Positions 43,786 to 53,396 of a stretch of DNA of 64,000 bases are shown piece by piece. Source of the stretch: Paenibacillus agilis (GTDB lineage: Bacteria > Bacillota > Bacilli > Paenibacillales > Paenibacillaceae); the NCBI RefSeq assembly GCF_007786455.1, contig NZ_VNJK01000001.1, positions 3,310,673-3,374,672 on the forward strand, given 5' to 3'. Each line of letters opens with the position of its first letter. Within the stretch, counting starts at the first letter, position 1. The translations under genes were made by a program, and so were the position numbers. The notes under the pieces are model-generated. The model was not told where the DNA came from and searched no databases. It saw only the letters and a list, made by a program, of their open reading frames with translations.

Positions 43786-45267
43786 TTAGCGATATACCCC
43801 ACCTGGAACTCCTTCTGGTTGGATAGGAACCCCATTTTTAATTTTTTGCAGCATTTCGTTACCTTTTGTTTCCCATTCTTTTAATGCATCCTTCGTCGTT
43901 TTCTTACCAGTAACTACTTCATTGAACAATTGCTGAGCAATTGAATCTACATGGTGCAAATCCGACTTCGTTTCATACAGTTCCTGATTGCCCATAGAAG
44001 GCATTGCAGGCTTTACATTATAGAACGCTGCAATATTGTAATTCAAACCTTCTTTAGGCTTGATGTACGATTTACGTGTAACCATTTCATAGTTCGTGCT
44101 GCGGCTGCGAACTTTAGCCCACTGTTCACCATTTACATATTGAATAAAGTTCCATGCATCATCAGCATTTGGTGCTTTTGCATTAATGGAGAAAATGTTG
44201 TTAATACCAATCATACTTGAAACACCAGGTACCTCAGAATGATGCGGAACAGTTACAACATCCCATTCAAACGGTTTGAAGTTTTTAATCTTCCCTGCAT
44301 TACGAGCAGCACTTGCAAGATCGCCATTCATGTAATACATATCTGTAAGCATCATTGCAACTTTTCCAGATAAAAATTGATCATGAGCAAAAGGATTATC
44401 CTCCTGCTGCGGACCATCCATCATCATTGCATCTTGAGTAGGGATTACTTTATCTTTGTATAATTTGGCTACTTTATCCCATGCTTGCTCCCACTTAGGC
44501 GAGTTGACAAGCATTTTTTCAGCTTTGTTATCAAACGATTGCAACTGAAGTGGGCTCATATACGCATAGGTCATGGAATAATACGGATCACCTGTGTAAC
44601 GATCAAATGCGAAGCCATACGTTCGATTCTTGCCTTCACCTTTACTTACGCGCTGCGCTAATGAAAACACTTCATCCCAAGTCATTCCATCCTTAGGCAA
44701 TTCTACCCCAGCATCTTGGAACAACTTTTTATTGTAGAGCAGAGCGCTAGAATTAAAGGTAGGTGCCAAGCCATAAAGGCTTCCTTCTCCCATAGCCTTA
44801 ATTCCATCCTGAACAGCAGGCACAATATCAGAAGTATCAAACTTATCTTGCACAATGCGCTCATCCAACTTCGCCAACATACCATCTTTAGCTAGTTGAC
44901 GGAAGCTTTGTGAATCGGAAATAACAACATCAACAGCATTAGCACCTTCCAATACTTTTTTCCAAGATTCTTTCATAGAAGGCTCTTTCTTTTTCGGATC
45001 ATCATTATTTTCAAATCTACGATCCTCATAGTTAACCGCAGGAACAAGCTCGATACGAACATTCGGATTCGACATTTCGAACGCTTCTACATACTGTTGT
45101 CTAAACCAACTATCATCTCCACCGCCATAAGGAACAGCAATACGTAATACACGTTCCTGACCTGGAGGAACCGCTTCCTCTTTCTTCGTACATGCAGCCA
45201 GCATCGGTACGATCATCGTCAATGCTACTGTCAGCATTAATGCCTTCTTCACCCATGATTTCTTCAT
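43786..45267 (-). CDS. Extracellular solute-binding lipoprotein (family 1, sugar type)
   Basis: A 493-aa exported lipoprotein: KKSWVKKALMLTVALTMIVP then lipobox LAAC. The mature protein has family 1 features (FEMSNPNVRIELVPAVNY, then VDVVISDSQSFRQLAKDGML, and YGLAPTFNSSALLYNKKLF), typical of carbohydrate or oligosaccharide receptors for ABC importers. No sugar permease (MalF/MalG type) is in the operon; it is the last gene, 4 bp after an ATPase gene, and all other members are MacAB-type. It may sense or recruit a ligand for the exporter; that is inference. The start at 45267 has AGGAG 7 nt upstream. Confidence 0.88.
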   Translation of the reverse strand: MKKSWVKKALMLTVALTMIVPMLAACTKKEEAVPPGQERVLRIAVPYGGGDDSWFRQQYVEAFEMSNPNVRIELVPAVNYEDRRFENNDDPKKKEPSMKESWKKVLEGANAVDVVISDSQSFRQLAKDGMLAKLDERIVQDKFDTSDIVPAVQDGIKAMGEGSLYGLAPTFNSSALLYNKKLFQDAGVELPKDGMTWDEVFSLAQRVSKGEGKNRTYGFAFDRYTGDPYYSMTYAYMSPLQLQSFDNKAEKMLVNSPKWEQAWDKVAKLYKDKVIPTQDAMMMDGPQQEDNPFAHDQFLSGKVAMMLTDMYYMNGDLASAARNAGKIKNFKPFEWDVVTVPHHSEVPGVSSMIGINNIFSINAKAPNADDAWNFIQYVNGEQWAKVRSRSTNYEMVTRKSYIKPKEGLNYNIAAFYNVKPAMPSMGNQELYETKSDLHHVDSIAQQLFNEVVTGKKTTKDALKEWETKGNEMLQKIKNGVPIQPEGVPGGVYR

Positions 45268-45271
45268 CTTT

Positions 45272-46135
45272 TTACTCCTCCAATTGTTTAGGTGTGCGAA
45301 TAATAATCTTATCGCCATCCAACTCCATAGATGCTTTATCGTTAATGCTCAACGCGTCTAAGTAATCCTTTGGTACTTGTAAACGACCAACGCGATCCAC
45401 GACTACATAGGCTTCATGAATCTCTTGCAAACCTTTACCTGCCTCATCTAATCCTGGATTTCGCTTAATGAACTCTGTACTAGTTAAACCGTCACGAATA
45501 GCTACCACACGATCGACTTTTCCAGCTATAGACAAGTCGTGCGTTACGATAACGACCGTAACTCCCAATTCTTTATTCATTTTACGGAAGATGTCCATAA
45601 TCAGATCAGAAGTTTGCGTATCCACCGATCCAGTCGGTTCGTCTGCGAGCAGCAACTTTGGTTTGTTGGCAAGGGAAATCGCAATCGCAACACGCTGCTG
45701 CTCACCACCTGATAGCTGCTGCAGTTTGTTATTTAAGCGATGGCCGAGGCCTACCCATTCTAGCAATTGCTTCGCATAAGCTCGGTCCAATCGCCCTGAC
45801 AGCATCATAGGCATTTCTACGTTTTCCAAAGCGGTTAAGTAAGGCAATAGATTACGTGCATTGTTCTGCCAAATAAACCCGACTGTGTCTCGTTTGTATT
45901 TGACAAGTTGATCATCCGTTATTTTCAACAAATTCCATTCCCCAACCTGAATCGTCCCCGCAGAGGGACGATCCAAGCCACCTAGAATGTTTAGAAATGT
46001 AGACTTACCACTACCACTGTTTCCGATAATGGCCATCATTTCGCCTTCTTTAACGGTCAAGTTAAGACCTTGCAGGGCAACAACTTCTAAATCGTTCGAT
46101 TTGTATATTTTTACGAGACCTTCGCAATGTATCAT
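45272..46135 (-). CDS. ABC transporter ATPase (MacB/LolD class) fused to an AbrB-like domain
   Basis: A 287-aa ATPase, about 60 residues longer than LolD. Walker A is IGNSGSGKST, signature LSGGEQQRVAIA, Walker B LLLADEPTGSVD, H-loop THDLS. After residue ~240 comes AYVVVDRVGRLQVPKDYLDA, then LSINDKASMELDGDKIIIRT: the spacing of VGR, P, L and GDKIII matches the swapped-hairpin AbrB/MazE fold. In those families this fold binds DNA, but here it could dimerise the ATPase or regulate the operon. It ends 4 bp before the solute-binding protein gene and starts 3 bp after the permease stop. Confidence 0.88.
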   Translation of the reverse strand: MIHCEGLVKIYKSNDLEVVALQGLNLTVKEGEMMAIIGNSGSGKSTFLNILGGLDRPSAGTIQVGEWNLLKITDDQLVKYKRDTVGFIWQNNARNLLPYLTALENVEMPMMLSGRLDRAYAKQLLEWVGLGHRLNNKLQQLSGGEQQRVAIAISLANKPKLLLADEPTGSVDTQTSDLIMDIFRKMNKELGVTVVIVTHDLSIAGKVDRVVAIRDGLTSTEFIKRNPGLDEAGKGLQEIHEAYVVVDRVGRLQVPKDYLDALSINDKASMELDGDKIIIRTPKQLEE

Positions 46136-46138
46136 CGT

Positions 46139-49021
46139 TTAACGCTCCTCTCCCATCTTCACGGCTTGATGCACGCGCAGACGACGAATATGAACAAAGA
46201 GAAGGGAGGCGCCCAATAGCATCATGACACCGACAACCACATACAATTGCGTCGTATCTTTCGAATCAAATATAATCCGGAACGGCGGCACCTGCATTCT
46301 TGCATCTGTCGTGCTCTGCAAGAATGGAAGGAACAGAATACTCGTGAGCTTGCCTATTAGGATACCTAGACCAATCGATAGTCCTGCCGTAAAGATTTGC
46401 TCCAGCAGGAGCATACCTGTAAGCTGGCGACGGGATAGTCCCATTGCTCGTAGTACCCCGAACTGCACAACCCTGCCCGACAAATTAAAGAACCAGTACA
46501 AAATATAGCCAATAAGTGAAACGATAATAGAGATAAGGAAGCCCATACTCAAAATACCGAACACTCCGCCTCTTGTTGGATGCTTGCTTTGATTAATCAA
46601 TTCACGATTCGCATCTGTTATAGATACAAGATCAATTTGTTCTTTTTGCAGCGCATCCACAATCGGTTTAAGTTTGGCCCCATCCTTCGTCTTCACTAGA
46701 ACATCGTAAGGAATCGTACCAAGCTGATCATATACATAATCCAAATTTACGATATAAAATGGCATTTTCGCAGGATACTGCCCTGGCCAATATGGCAATG
46801 TAGCGACAACAACCAACTCCAACTCTTGACCATTCACCGTTAAGGTGAGTGGATCTCCTGGGTTAATTTGGTGTTGTTTCGCAATACTCGTTGGAATAAT
46901 AACAGCTGATTCCATATACTTGCCGAGCGCATCTAGATAAAGATTCGGATGCAATGGGTACATATCTTCGCGGAACCAAGCGACTTTAGCAAAGTCGACA
47001 TTGTCGATACCGACCAAATTACCAGAACCGAGTGAGCTGCCAGCTGACAGAACATTAGCTTTCACCTGCATCACTCTCGTTGCTGCCTCGACCCCTGGCA
47101 AACGCTTAAATACTTCGAATGGCGGCTCGTTATAAATAATTTTGCCCTGTGGCTGCTGTTCTTGGCCTCCTCCGCCACCTCCCGGAGGTCTGCCCGCTCC
47201 ACCACCTTGACCGCCATCGCCGCCTTGGTTTCCTTTTTTAGAATCAGGATCCCGTTCTTGATAACTTTCGAATACCGGGGTAATGACGACATCAGCAGCA
47301 TATTTGTACAATATTTGCTCTGTTGAATTCACATCGATTGTACGAGCGGCTGATGAATTATATACTCCCAGCCCGAGCGTCAAAATAAGCAATATCATCA
47401 GCGGATAATAAGCTGTAGCCGAGCGTGAAAGTTGAGTCAATGTCAAATACAACGGCACAGGGAGCAGCTTCCCGCCAATCCATTGGATAAGCTTTAATAT
47501 CCAAGGGAATAAACGCAGGAAAAACAAACCTGATGCAAATATCGCAATTGCGGGTACAAAGAATAAGAATGGCTGTACTTGTAATTGATCAGCGCTCATA
47601 CCTGTCTGGAATGACAGCATTTGCTGCTGACTAGATAAATAGTAGCCATATCCTGCTAGACCGAGCAGTAATATATCTAGGAACCAACGCTGCCAGAAAG
47701 GCTTTCTGTCTGAACTTGCCAACTTCTGCTTCAAGTTAACGATCGACGAGCGTGCAAAAATAATAGCAGGAATAATACTCGCTAATAATGCAATAATGAC
47801 AGCTACAATTCCGAAAATAACCGCATCTGTTGTAAAACCGACCGGTATAGATTTACGATTGACGAATTCAAGGAATCCATCTGCCGAACCAATTGACTTG
47901 GCCATGAACCAACCTACAAATGGAGCAATCGCAAGCGCAACTCCGCCAAGGATAATTCCTTCTATTAAATAAAGCATAATAATTTGGCGTGTACTTGCGC
48001 CACGACTTCGCAGCACCGCAATATCACTTTGCTGCTTTTGCAAGGATTGGTTGGCATTCATCGCGATAAAGTAAAATACCATTGCAATCATCGGCGCAGC
48101 CAGTGTAAGCAGCATCATTTGAAGTTGAACACTTTGACTGCGGAATTCCTCCAGCAGCTTCTCAAAGGAAAGCTCTACTTTCGTATCTTTAAGCTTCTGA
48201 TTCAAATCAATTTTCAAGCGATCTAAGGTACGACTCAAATCAGTAATCTGACTCGTCTGGATATCACGCAGATCAAACGCATAGTACCAGCTTGATTGAT
48301 TAATCGGAATTTGCATTTCCTTTAATAGTTTGTTGTGGAAGGTGTCTGGATCTACGTACAACATGTTAAACATATTGTCGAAACCTTGATACCAGTATGG
48401 ATCCGTATCTTTCAACGGTTTAAAGGTACCTACTATTTTCACCTTGATGAAAGATTCCGTACCACCGGAAACCGGATATTCCAAAACAGCACCAACATGC
48501 AGGTCATTGCGATACATCGCCTCTTCCAACATCACTACTTCTAACGGACCACCAGGAGCCGCTTCTTTGTATGTACGTCCGTTCGTCCACTCAATTTTAT
48601 CCTTTAATCCATCCATGGAGGCAAGAGTCATCGTCCGAATACGACTGGCATCTACCTTTGTTGGATCTTCCGGATAAACTTCTGTCGCTCTCAGCGACTG
48701 TGTCCTGACAAACACTTGAGATGGAAAGCCTATTTTCTCTTTCACATCATTTTTGATGTATTGATCAACAGACTGCAGCGCATTTAAGTCAGTCTTATCG
48801 GCACCGCTCACTTGATAACGCATGAGTAGTGAACCGGCTGGAAGCGTCTGACTGTTGTCTGCAATTGACTTGCTGACAACCCGTTTTAACGCGCCATCCG
48901 AATACATCGGGATACTAACCGTAAAGGAAATTGCAACGAGCAAACCAAGCAACGTGCTGAGTGTCATCCAGCGTGTATTCCACATTTTGCGGAACAGGAA
49001 TCTAAATAATGGAATCCCCAT
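46139..49021 (-). CDS. Large FtsX/MacB-type ABC permease
   Basis: A 960-aa permease, roughly twice MacB, with two FtsX-type units. An N-terminal helix (about 15-35) precedes a large extracytoplasmic domain; helices cluster at about 300-425 (LTLAAPMIAMVFYFIAMNA and others), a second set follows (LMILLILTLGLGVYNSSA), then a second extracytoplasmic domain and three C-terminal helices. A Gly/Gln-rich insert (GGDGGQGGGAGRPPGGGGGG) near residue 600 lies in the second outer domain. Such permeases convert cytosolic ATP hydrolysis into movement outside the membrane. It overlaps the adaptor stop by one base (TAATG). Confidence 0.88.
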   Translation of the reverse strand: MGIPLFRFLFRKMWNTRWMTLSTLLGLLVAISFTVSIPMYSDGALKRVVSKSIADNSQTLPAGSLLMRYQVSGADKTDLNALQSVDQYIKNDVKEKIGFPSQVFVRTQSLRATEVYPEDPTKVDASRIRTMTLASMDGLKDKIEWTNGRTYKEAAPGGPLEVVMLEEAMYRNDLHVGAVLEYPVSGGTESFIKVKIVGTFKPLKDTDPYWYQGFDNMFNMLYVDPDTFHNKLLKEMQIPINQSSWYYAFDLRDIQTSQITDLSRTLDRLKIDLNQKLKDTKVELSFEKLLEEFRSQSVQLQMMLLTLAAPMIAMVFYFIAMNANQSLQKQQSDIAVLRSRGASTRQIIMLYLIEGIILGGVALAIAPFVGWFMAKSIGSADGFLEFVNRKSIPVGFTTDAVIFGIVAVIIALLASIIPAIIFARSSIVNLKQKLASSDRKPFWQRWFLDILLLGLAGYGYYLSSQQQMLSFQTGMSADQLQVQPFLFFVPAIAIFASGLFFLRLFPWILKLIQWIGGKLLPVPLYLTLTQLSRSATAYYPLMILLILTLGLGVYNSSAARTIDVNSTEQILYKYAADVVITPVFESYQERDPDSKKGNQGGDGGQGGGAGRPPGGGGGGQEQQPQGKIIYNEPPFEVFKRLPGVEAATRVMQVKANVLSAGSSLGSGNLVGIDNVDFAKVAWFREDMYPLHPNLYLDALGKYMESAVIIPTSIAKQHQINPGDPLTLTVNGQELELVVVATLPYWPGQYPAKMPFYIVNLDYVYDQLGTIPYDVLVKTKDGAKLKPIVDALQKEQIDLVSITDANRELINQSKHPTRGGVFGILSMGFLISIIVSLIGYILYWFFNLSGRVVQFGVLRAMGLSRRQLTGMLLLEQIFTAGLSIGLGILIGKLTSILFLPFLQSTTDARMQVPPFRIIFDSKDTTQLYVVVGVMMLLGASLLFVHIRRLRVHQAVKMGEER

Positions 49022-50145
49022 TAATTACCTACCACTTTCTGACCAGGCTCCAAGCCTCTCAAAATCTCAACAACGGTCGAGTCTTCTTGTCCAACCTCGA
49101 CATCCACTTCACGCTTCGTACCATCTGGCTCTACGACTTGCACATATTTACGTGAACCAATCTTACGAAGAGCTGAGTTCGGAATGACAATCGCGTTTTC
49201 TTTACGGCTCTTAATGATGTTGACACCAAGACTCGTACCACGTTGAACATTAGCTGGAAGCTTATCGACCTGTACGATAACAAAATCCTCAAGCTTCTCT
49301 TGCTGTGCAGTATTGCCGCCTTGTCCTCCATCTGGTTGATTCGGCTGATTGGAGCTGCTAGAGCTGTTTGGATTCGGAAGTGCTTTGATTTTTCCCTTGA
49401 TGGGCTTGTCATGTCCATTGATTTTGACTTCAACTTCCATGCCTATCGCGACATCTTCAAGTTCATCTTTGGACAGTTTGACAGCTATCGTCAACTTGGA
49501 TGTGTTGGCTATAGTCGCAATGGGATCATAAGCTTTGGTCTGATTCCCCTTCTGCCCATACAAAGCAACGACAGATCCTGAGAAGGGAGCACGAAGCGTA
49601 GCTTTGCTTAAATCTTTTTCCAAGTCAGCGAGATCTTGTTTCTTCTGCTCATAGTTAAGCTGCATTTGCTCAAACTCAAGCTCATCCATTTCATCCCGTT
49701 TGCGCAAATTTTCCTTCATCGTATATTCTTCTTTACGAATCTCGAATTTTTTGTCGCGAATGCTTTTCTCAGTTTCCTCAGTTTCAAAGACTGCGATAAC
49801 TTGTCCAGCTTTAACTTTGTCACCATTTTTCACAAGCACATCTTTAATTCGCTTGCCGTCTACAGAGAAATACACGTGTTCCTCCTGCTGCGACATAATT
49901 TTACCGCTTGCGCTGAACTGATCTACTAACGTTTCCGTCGTAACTTCATGCTCTGGCTTCTTCGAAATCGTTGGCGGTGTAATTACCGGCAATATTTCTT
50001 CTTCCTCTTCAGCAGGCAAAAGCGAGCAAGCAGAAGTGAACAGCAATGTACTTGACATCGCAATTAGCATCCAGCGCTGTAGACGTCTGCTGCGAGATCG
50101 TTGTGAATTAGGAGACGAACTTTCCGTCAACCATTTCGTATACAT
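49021..50145 (-). CDS. MacA/HlyD-type periplasmic adaptor lipoprotein
   Basis: A 374-aa membrane-fusion protein with hydrophobic export segment WMLIAMSSTLLFTSAC, where SAC is a plausible lipobox. The lipoyl half-motifs are visible (VKNGDKVKAGQVIAVFE and LRAPFSGSVVALYGQKGNQT), separated by a coiled coil (about 120-175), followed by the beta-barrel region. A Ser/Asn/Gln-rich loop (NPNSSSSSNQPNQPDGGQGG) near residue 265 resembles the permease insert. It has GGAGGT 8 nt upstream of the ATG and overlaps the preceding ATPase gene by 38 bp. It probably couples the ATPase-permease to extracellular substrates. Confidence 0.88.
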   Translation of the reverse strand: MYTKWLTESSSPNSQRSRSRRLQRWMLIAMSSTLLFTSACSLLPAEEEEEILPVITPPTISKKPEHEVTTETLVDQFSASGKIMSQQEEHVYFSVDGKRIKDVLVKNGDKVKAGQVIAVFETEETEKSIRDKKFEIRKEEYTMKENLRKRDEMDELEFEQMQLNYEQKKQDLADLEKDLSKATLRAPFSGSVVALYGQKGNQTKAYDPIATIANTSKLTIAVKLSKDELEDVAIGMEVEVKINGHDKPIKGKIKALPNPNSSSSSNQPNQPDGGQGGNTAQQEKLEDFVIVQVDKLPANVQRGTSLGVNIIKSRKENAIVIPNSALRKIGSRKYVQVVEPDGTKREVDVEVGQEDSTVVEILRGLEPGQKVVGN

Positions 50146-50944
50146 GATCGGCTACCTCCATTATTGTTGGATCGTGGGTTGTCATACATATGGAAATGTT
50201 CTCAGTGCGAATAATTTGCTGAAAAACACCCATGACCTGAGCAACCATTTGCGTATCAAGTTCAGCTGTAGGCTCATCTGCCAACAGCAGCAGGGGCTTA
50301 TGCGCAATTGCCTTTGCTATCGCAACACGCTGCTGCTCACCGCCCGACATCTCAAATGGACGATGATACATGCGTTTACCAAGGCCTACAAGTTCAAGGC
50401 AATGCTGCGCTCTTGCCTTCCACAAATGTCGAGGAATGTTAGCCATCCGCAATGATAATTCTACATTCTCATACGCGGATAATAGCGGCATAAGAGCAAA
50501 CGCCTGAAAAATAAATCCGACATCATCCCTGCGGGCACGTGTACGCTTATCATCACTCCAAGCAGACAACTGTTCACCACGGAACCATATTTCACCGCTA
50601 GTAGGTAAATCCAATCCACCCAACATGTTAAGCAGCGTCGTCTTACCCGATCCTGAACGGCCTTTTAACATAACAAGCTGGTTTTGCATAACCTGCATAT
50701 TTATGCCTTTCAAGACATGCAGCTTTTGACTGCCCACGTCAAATATTCGCTCTACACTGCGTACTTCAAGCAGCGGCTGATCAGGTGCTAATGTCACCTT
50801 GCGTTGCGGCCACTCTGCGGTTGAAACTTTGCTCTTGATGTCTACTGTTGCTTCCGCTTCTATCGTGGGTTGCTTCTCCGTATCAGCACTTGAGACATCC
50901 GGCTTCTGTTGCTGCTTTCTCTTGAGCCGAAGCTTCTTCAGCAA
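50108..50944 (-). CDS. ABC transporter ATPase (MacB/LolD class)
   Basis: A 278-aa ATPase: a ~58-residue basic/polar N-terminal extension, then Walker A LKGRSGSGKTTLL, signature MSGGEQQRVAIAKA, Walker B LLLADEPTAELD and H-loop TTHDPT. It belongs to the lipoprotein/macrolide exporter class. The start is a TTG, chosen because AGAGGGGG lies about 8 nt before it. It is the first gene of the operon, preceded by an ECF-like promoter, and differs from the second ATPase in carrying no AbrB tail, so the transporter could use a heterodimer. Confidence 0.88.
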   Translation of the reverse strand: MLKKLRLKRKQQQKPDVSSADTEKQPTIEAEATVDIKSKVSTAEWPQRKVTLAPDQPLLEVRSVERIFDVGSQKLHVLKGINMQVMQNQLVMLKGRSGSGKTTLLNMLGGLDLPTSGEIWFRGEQLSAWSDDKRTRARRDDVGFIFQAFALMPLLSAYENVELSLRMANIPRHLWKARAQHCLELVGLGKRMYHRPFEMSGGEQQRVAIAKAIAHKPLLLLADEPTAELDTQMVAQVMGVFQQIIRTENISICMTTHDPTIMEVADHVYEMVDGKFVS

Positions 50945-50989
50945 TGACTTGGCCCCCTCTCCCCGTAATAAAAATTCTTCTCAAGTATA

Positions 50990-51016
50990 AACGAAGAAAT
51001 GACTGGAAAAGTTACA
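50990..51016 (-). promoter_or_regulatory. Possible ECF-sigma promoter of the ABC operon
   Basis: On the minus strand TGTAAC and CGTT are separated by 17 bp, resembling bacillar ECF promoters (TGWAAC-N16/17-CGWM). A TATACT box just after it offers a sigma-A alternative without a good -35. Confidence 0.35.
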
Positions 51017-51066
51017 GACTGATTAACATAATCCTACACGTTTTTAAAATTATTTGGAAAAAATAA

Positions 51067-51108
51067 CAGACCCACCCTTATAGGAATCTACCTACAAGAA
51101 CAGGTCTG
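51067..51108 (-). terminator. Terminator after the ABC-2 pair
   Basis: Outer CAGACC/GGTCTG and inner CTTGTAGG/CCTATAAG arms nest, followed on the minus strand by TTATTTTTT. Confidence 0.7.
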
Positions 51109-51151
51109 CTGCATGTTTATAATTACTATATTATGCGTATTCTCACATACA

Positions 51152-52258
51152 CTACTTCAATTTTTTCCGCTTCATAATAAGTGATGCAGCTATTACAGCT
51201 CCCGCTCCCCACAGCACCAAAATAAAGACATTATTCCATAGAGCACCACTACTCAAACTCATCTCATAAAGCATCGTATCTCTAATTCCATTTGCGAAAT
51301 AAGTCAACGGCACGAAATGTGATAAGGACTGCATAAACGCTGGGAGCATATTAACGTCAAAGAAAATGCCACTTATAAACATCATCAAAAAGCTTGCAAG
51401 ATTCGCTAAACCTACATACATCTCCATCGATTTACTCAGGGACACGAGAAAATATCCCATAGCTGCGAAAGAAAGTGTACCTACTGTAAAAATAAGCAGC
51501 AAGCCCAACAAGTCAATGTGCAATGTTGCACCGAACAACCAGATACCAGCGAATGTTAAGAGCACAATCTGTATCGTCGCTAGTACCCATTTGACTAAAA
51601 TAGATGCCAAACTAAATGTCATCATGGACATTGGTGTCATACGCAAGCGACGCAGCAAGCCTGTTCGTTGAAGTTCAATATGCTGTACCATATTGAATAA
51701 TCCAGATTGCGAAATAGATAAGGCAATAAGACCTGTTAGTAGAAAGGCAGAGTACTTCAAATCATCCTTGCCAACAGAGACTGTATTCGATTGCACTTTT
51801 ATAGCAGGCTGAACTTCAGCTATACTCCAATTCAAATGCTGTGCAACACTTTCGACAATCCCTTTAATCGCTTGAGAAGTAGTCGTTTGTATTTTCTCTT
51901 GATGCAACCAGATTTGAATCGTGCCAGAACTTGCTTGCTGCGGCAGCGTGATAACAGCATCTACCTTTTTCTGTTTTAATTTTTCCATCGCATTGGCCTG
52001 TGAAATTGAAGCATCTCCATCCAACTCAAGCTGCGGAATACGAGAAAGAGTTTGCAGCAATTGCTTGGACACTTGGTTAGGTGCAGCTTGAACAATCGCT
52101 ACTTTTGCTTCAAAACTGCTGCCATCATTCACTTTTCCAAAAATAAAACCAAAAATAACGAGGAGAATGACCGGATAAAATATCGACCAAAACCATACCT
52201 GCTTCTCTCGGAAGGCTAGCTTAAGATGCGTGCCAAACAATTTACATAATTGACTCAT
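51152..52258 (-). CDS. ABC-2 type permease (DrrB/YhgE-like)
   Basis: A 368-aa membrane protein with six helices: one near residue 20 (VWFWSIFYPVILLVIFGFIF), a large extracytoplasmic segment (about 45-165), then five helices (ALIALSISQSGLF through VFILVLWGAGAVIAASLI). The ABC-2 signature region (GIFFDVNMLPAFMQSLSHFV, then PLTYFANGIRD) is intact. It exports drugs, lipids or polysaccharide precursors in other systems. Its ATG overlaps the ATPase stop (TAATG), so the two form one exporter. Confidence 0.88.
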   Translation of the reverse strand: MSQLCKLFGTHLKLAFREKQVWFWSIFYPVILLVIFGFIFGKVNDGSSFEAKVAIVQAAPNQVSKQLLQTLSRIPQLELDGDASISQANAMEKLKQKKVDAVITLPQQASSGTIQIWLHQEKIQTTTSQAIKGIVESVAQHLNWSIAEVQPAIKVQSNTVSVGKDDLKYSAFLLTGLIALSISQSGLFNMVQHIELQRTGLLRRLRMTPMSMMTFSLASILVKWVLATIQIVLLTFAGIWLFGATLHIDLLGLLLIFTVGTLSFAAMGYFLVSLSKSMEMYVGLANLASFLMMFISGIFFDVNMLPAFMQSLSHFVPLTYFANGIRDTMLYEMSLSSGALWNNVFILVLWGAGAVIAASLIMKRKKLK

Positions 52259-53184
52259 TAGTCACGCCACTCCTTCCCTGTCAAAGCGATAAATACATCT
52301 TCAAGACTCCAATCTCGAATGTTGATTTGCTCCACCTTATATCCGCATTCTGTCGTGTAATGAAATAACTCCAATAATGTCTGTTCAGGAGAAGTAGATA
52401 ACAGTTGCATTTCGATGCCATCTGTCTCCACTCGCTTCACGGAATTAATTTTATTTGCGAATACAGCCATATCCTGAACGTGCTCCACAATGCTTCCCTG
52501 TATACTAATTTCTCTTTCGGTAGAAATTTGTTGAATGAGCGCCTTTGCAGTATCCAATGCAACAACCTGCCCCTGATCAACGATGCATACACGGCTGCTT
52601 AGTCGCTCCGCCTCTTCCATATAATGCGTAGTCAAAATAACCGTCTTGCCGAGTTCCTTCAAATTAAGTATGATCTCCCAAATGTTGCGGCGCGCCTGTG
52701 GATCTAATCCTGTTGTAGGTTCATCCAGAAAAATGACCTCGGGATCATTGATCAGTGCAAGTCCTATAGCAAGCCGCTGCTTCTGTCCCCCTGACAAACC
52801 TTTTACCCGCTGTTTCCTTTGCTCTTGCAAATTTACAAGTTTCATAATGTCAGAAACGGGACGCTTCCTTTTATAAAAACTGCGGAATACATCCAAATGC
52901 TCTTCTACCGTTAGCAAGTCGAACATTGCGCTCGTTTGCAATTGTACGCCAATTCTCTCTTTCAATTTCTCAGCATGCGAGGACCAAGACAGCCCCAGCA
53001 GTTGCACATTTCCTTGATCAGGTTGCAGCAATCCTTCTATCATCTCCAACGTAGTTGTCTTCCCAGCACCATTTGGACCAATGATCGTAAATATTTCACC
53101 TGCTTTCACCGTAAAAGAGATGCCTTTTACCGCATGCACGGGGCCGAATGACTTATGCAAATTGCTTACAGCGATAACACTCAT
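52258..53184 (-). CDS. ABC-2 exporter ATPase (DrrA-like)
   Basis: A 308-aa ATPase: Walker A IGPNGAGKTTTLEMIEG, signature LSGGQKQRLAIGLAL, Walker B VIFLDEPTTGLD, H-loop LTTHYMEEA. The C-terminal extension (about 215-308) with RDWSLEDVFIALTGKE is typical of DrrA/CcmA-like ATPases. The ATG at 53184 has GGAGGG 7 nt upstream; ATG 53190 is too close to it. Divergent from the two-component genes, which suggests a functional link. Confidence 0.9.
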   Translation of the reverse strand: MSVIAVSNLHKSFGPVHAVKGISFTVKAGEIFTIIGPNGAGKTTTLEMIEGLLQPDQGNVQLLGLSWSSHAEKLKERIGVQLQTSAMFDLLTVEEHLDVFRSFYKRKRPVSDIMKLVNLQEQRKQRVKGLSGGQKQRLAIGLALINDPEVIFLDEPTTGLDPQARRNIWEIILNLKELGKTVILTTHYMEEAERLSSRVCIVDQGQVVALDTAKALIQQISTEREISIQGSIVEHVQDMAVFANKINSVKRVETDGIEMQLLSTSPEQTLLELFHYTTECGYKVEQINIRDWSLEDVFIALTGKEWRD

Positions 53185-53396
53185 TCTCATTCCCTCCACC
53201 TTAAATTAATTAGAATCCACAAAATGTTTCCAGTCTCACTTTCATGAATATAACGATTTTTGGTTAGCGCCAACACGAACTCTGTATGTATTTGAACTCC
53301 TTCTCTGGAATGATAATTTGTTGAAATACAATGCAGTTGCAGATATGCTGTTATAAAGCAATCGATTCTACATGATTAACGAACAGGAGTGCAATT

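Noticed and set aside
47160..47235. Gly-rich repetitive stretch in the large permease suspected of being a frameshift
   Set aside because: The frame is open on both sides and the following residues align with permease-like sequence; a low-complexity insert, not an error.
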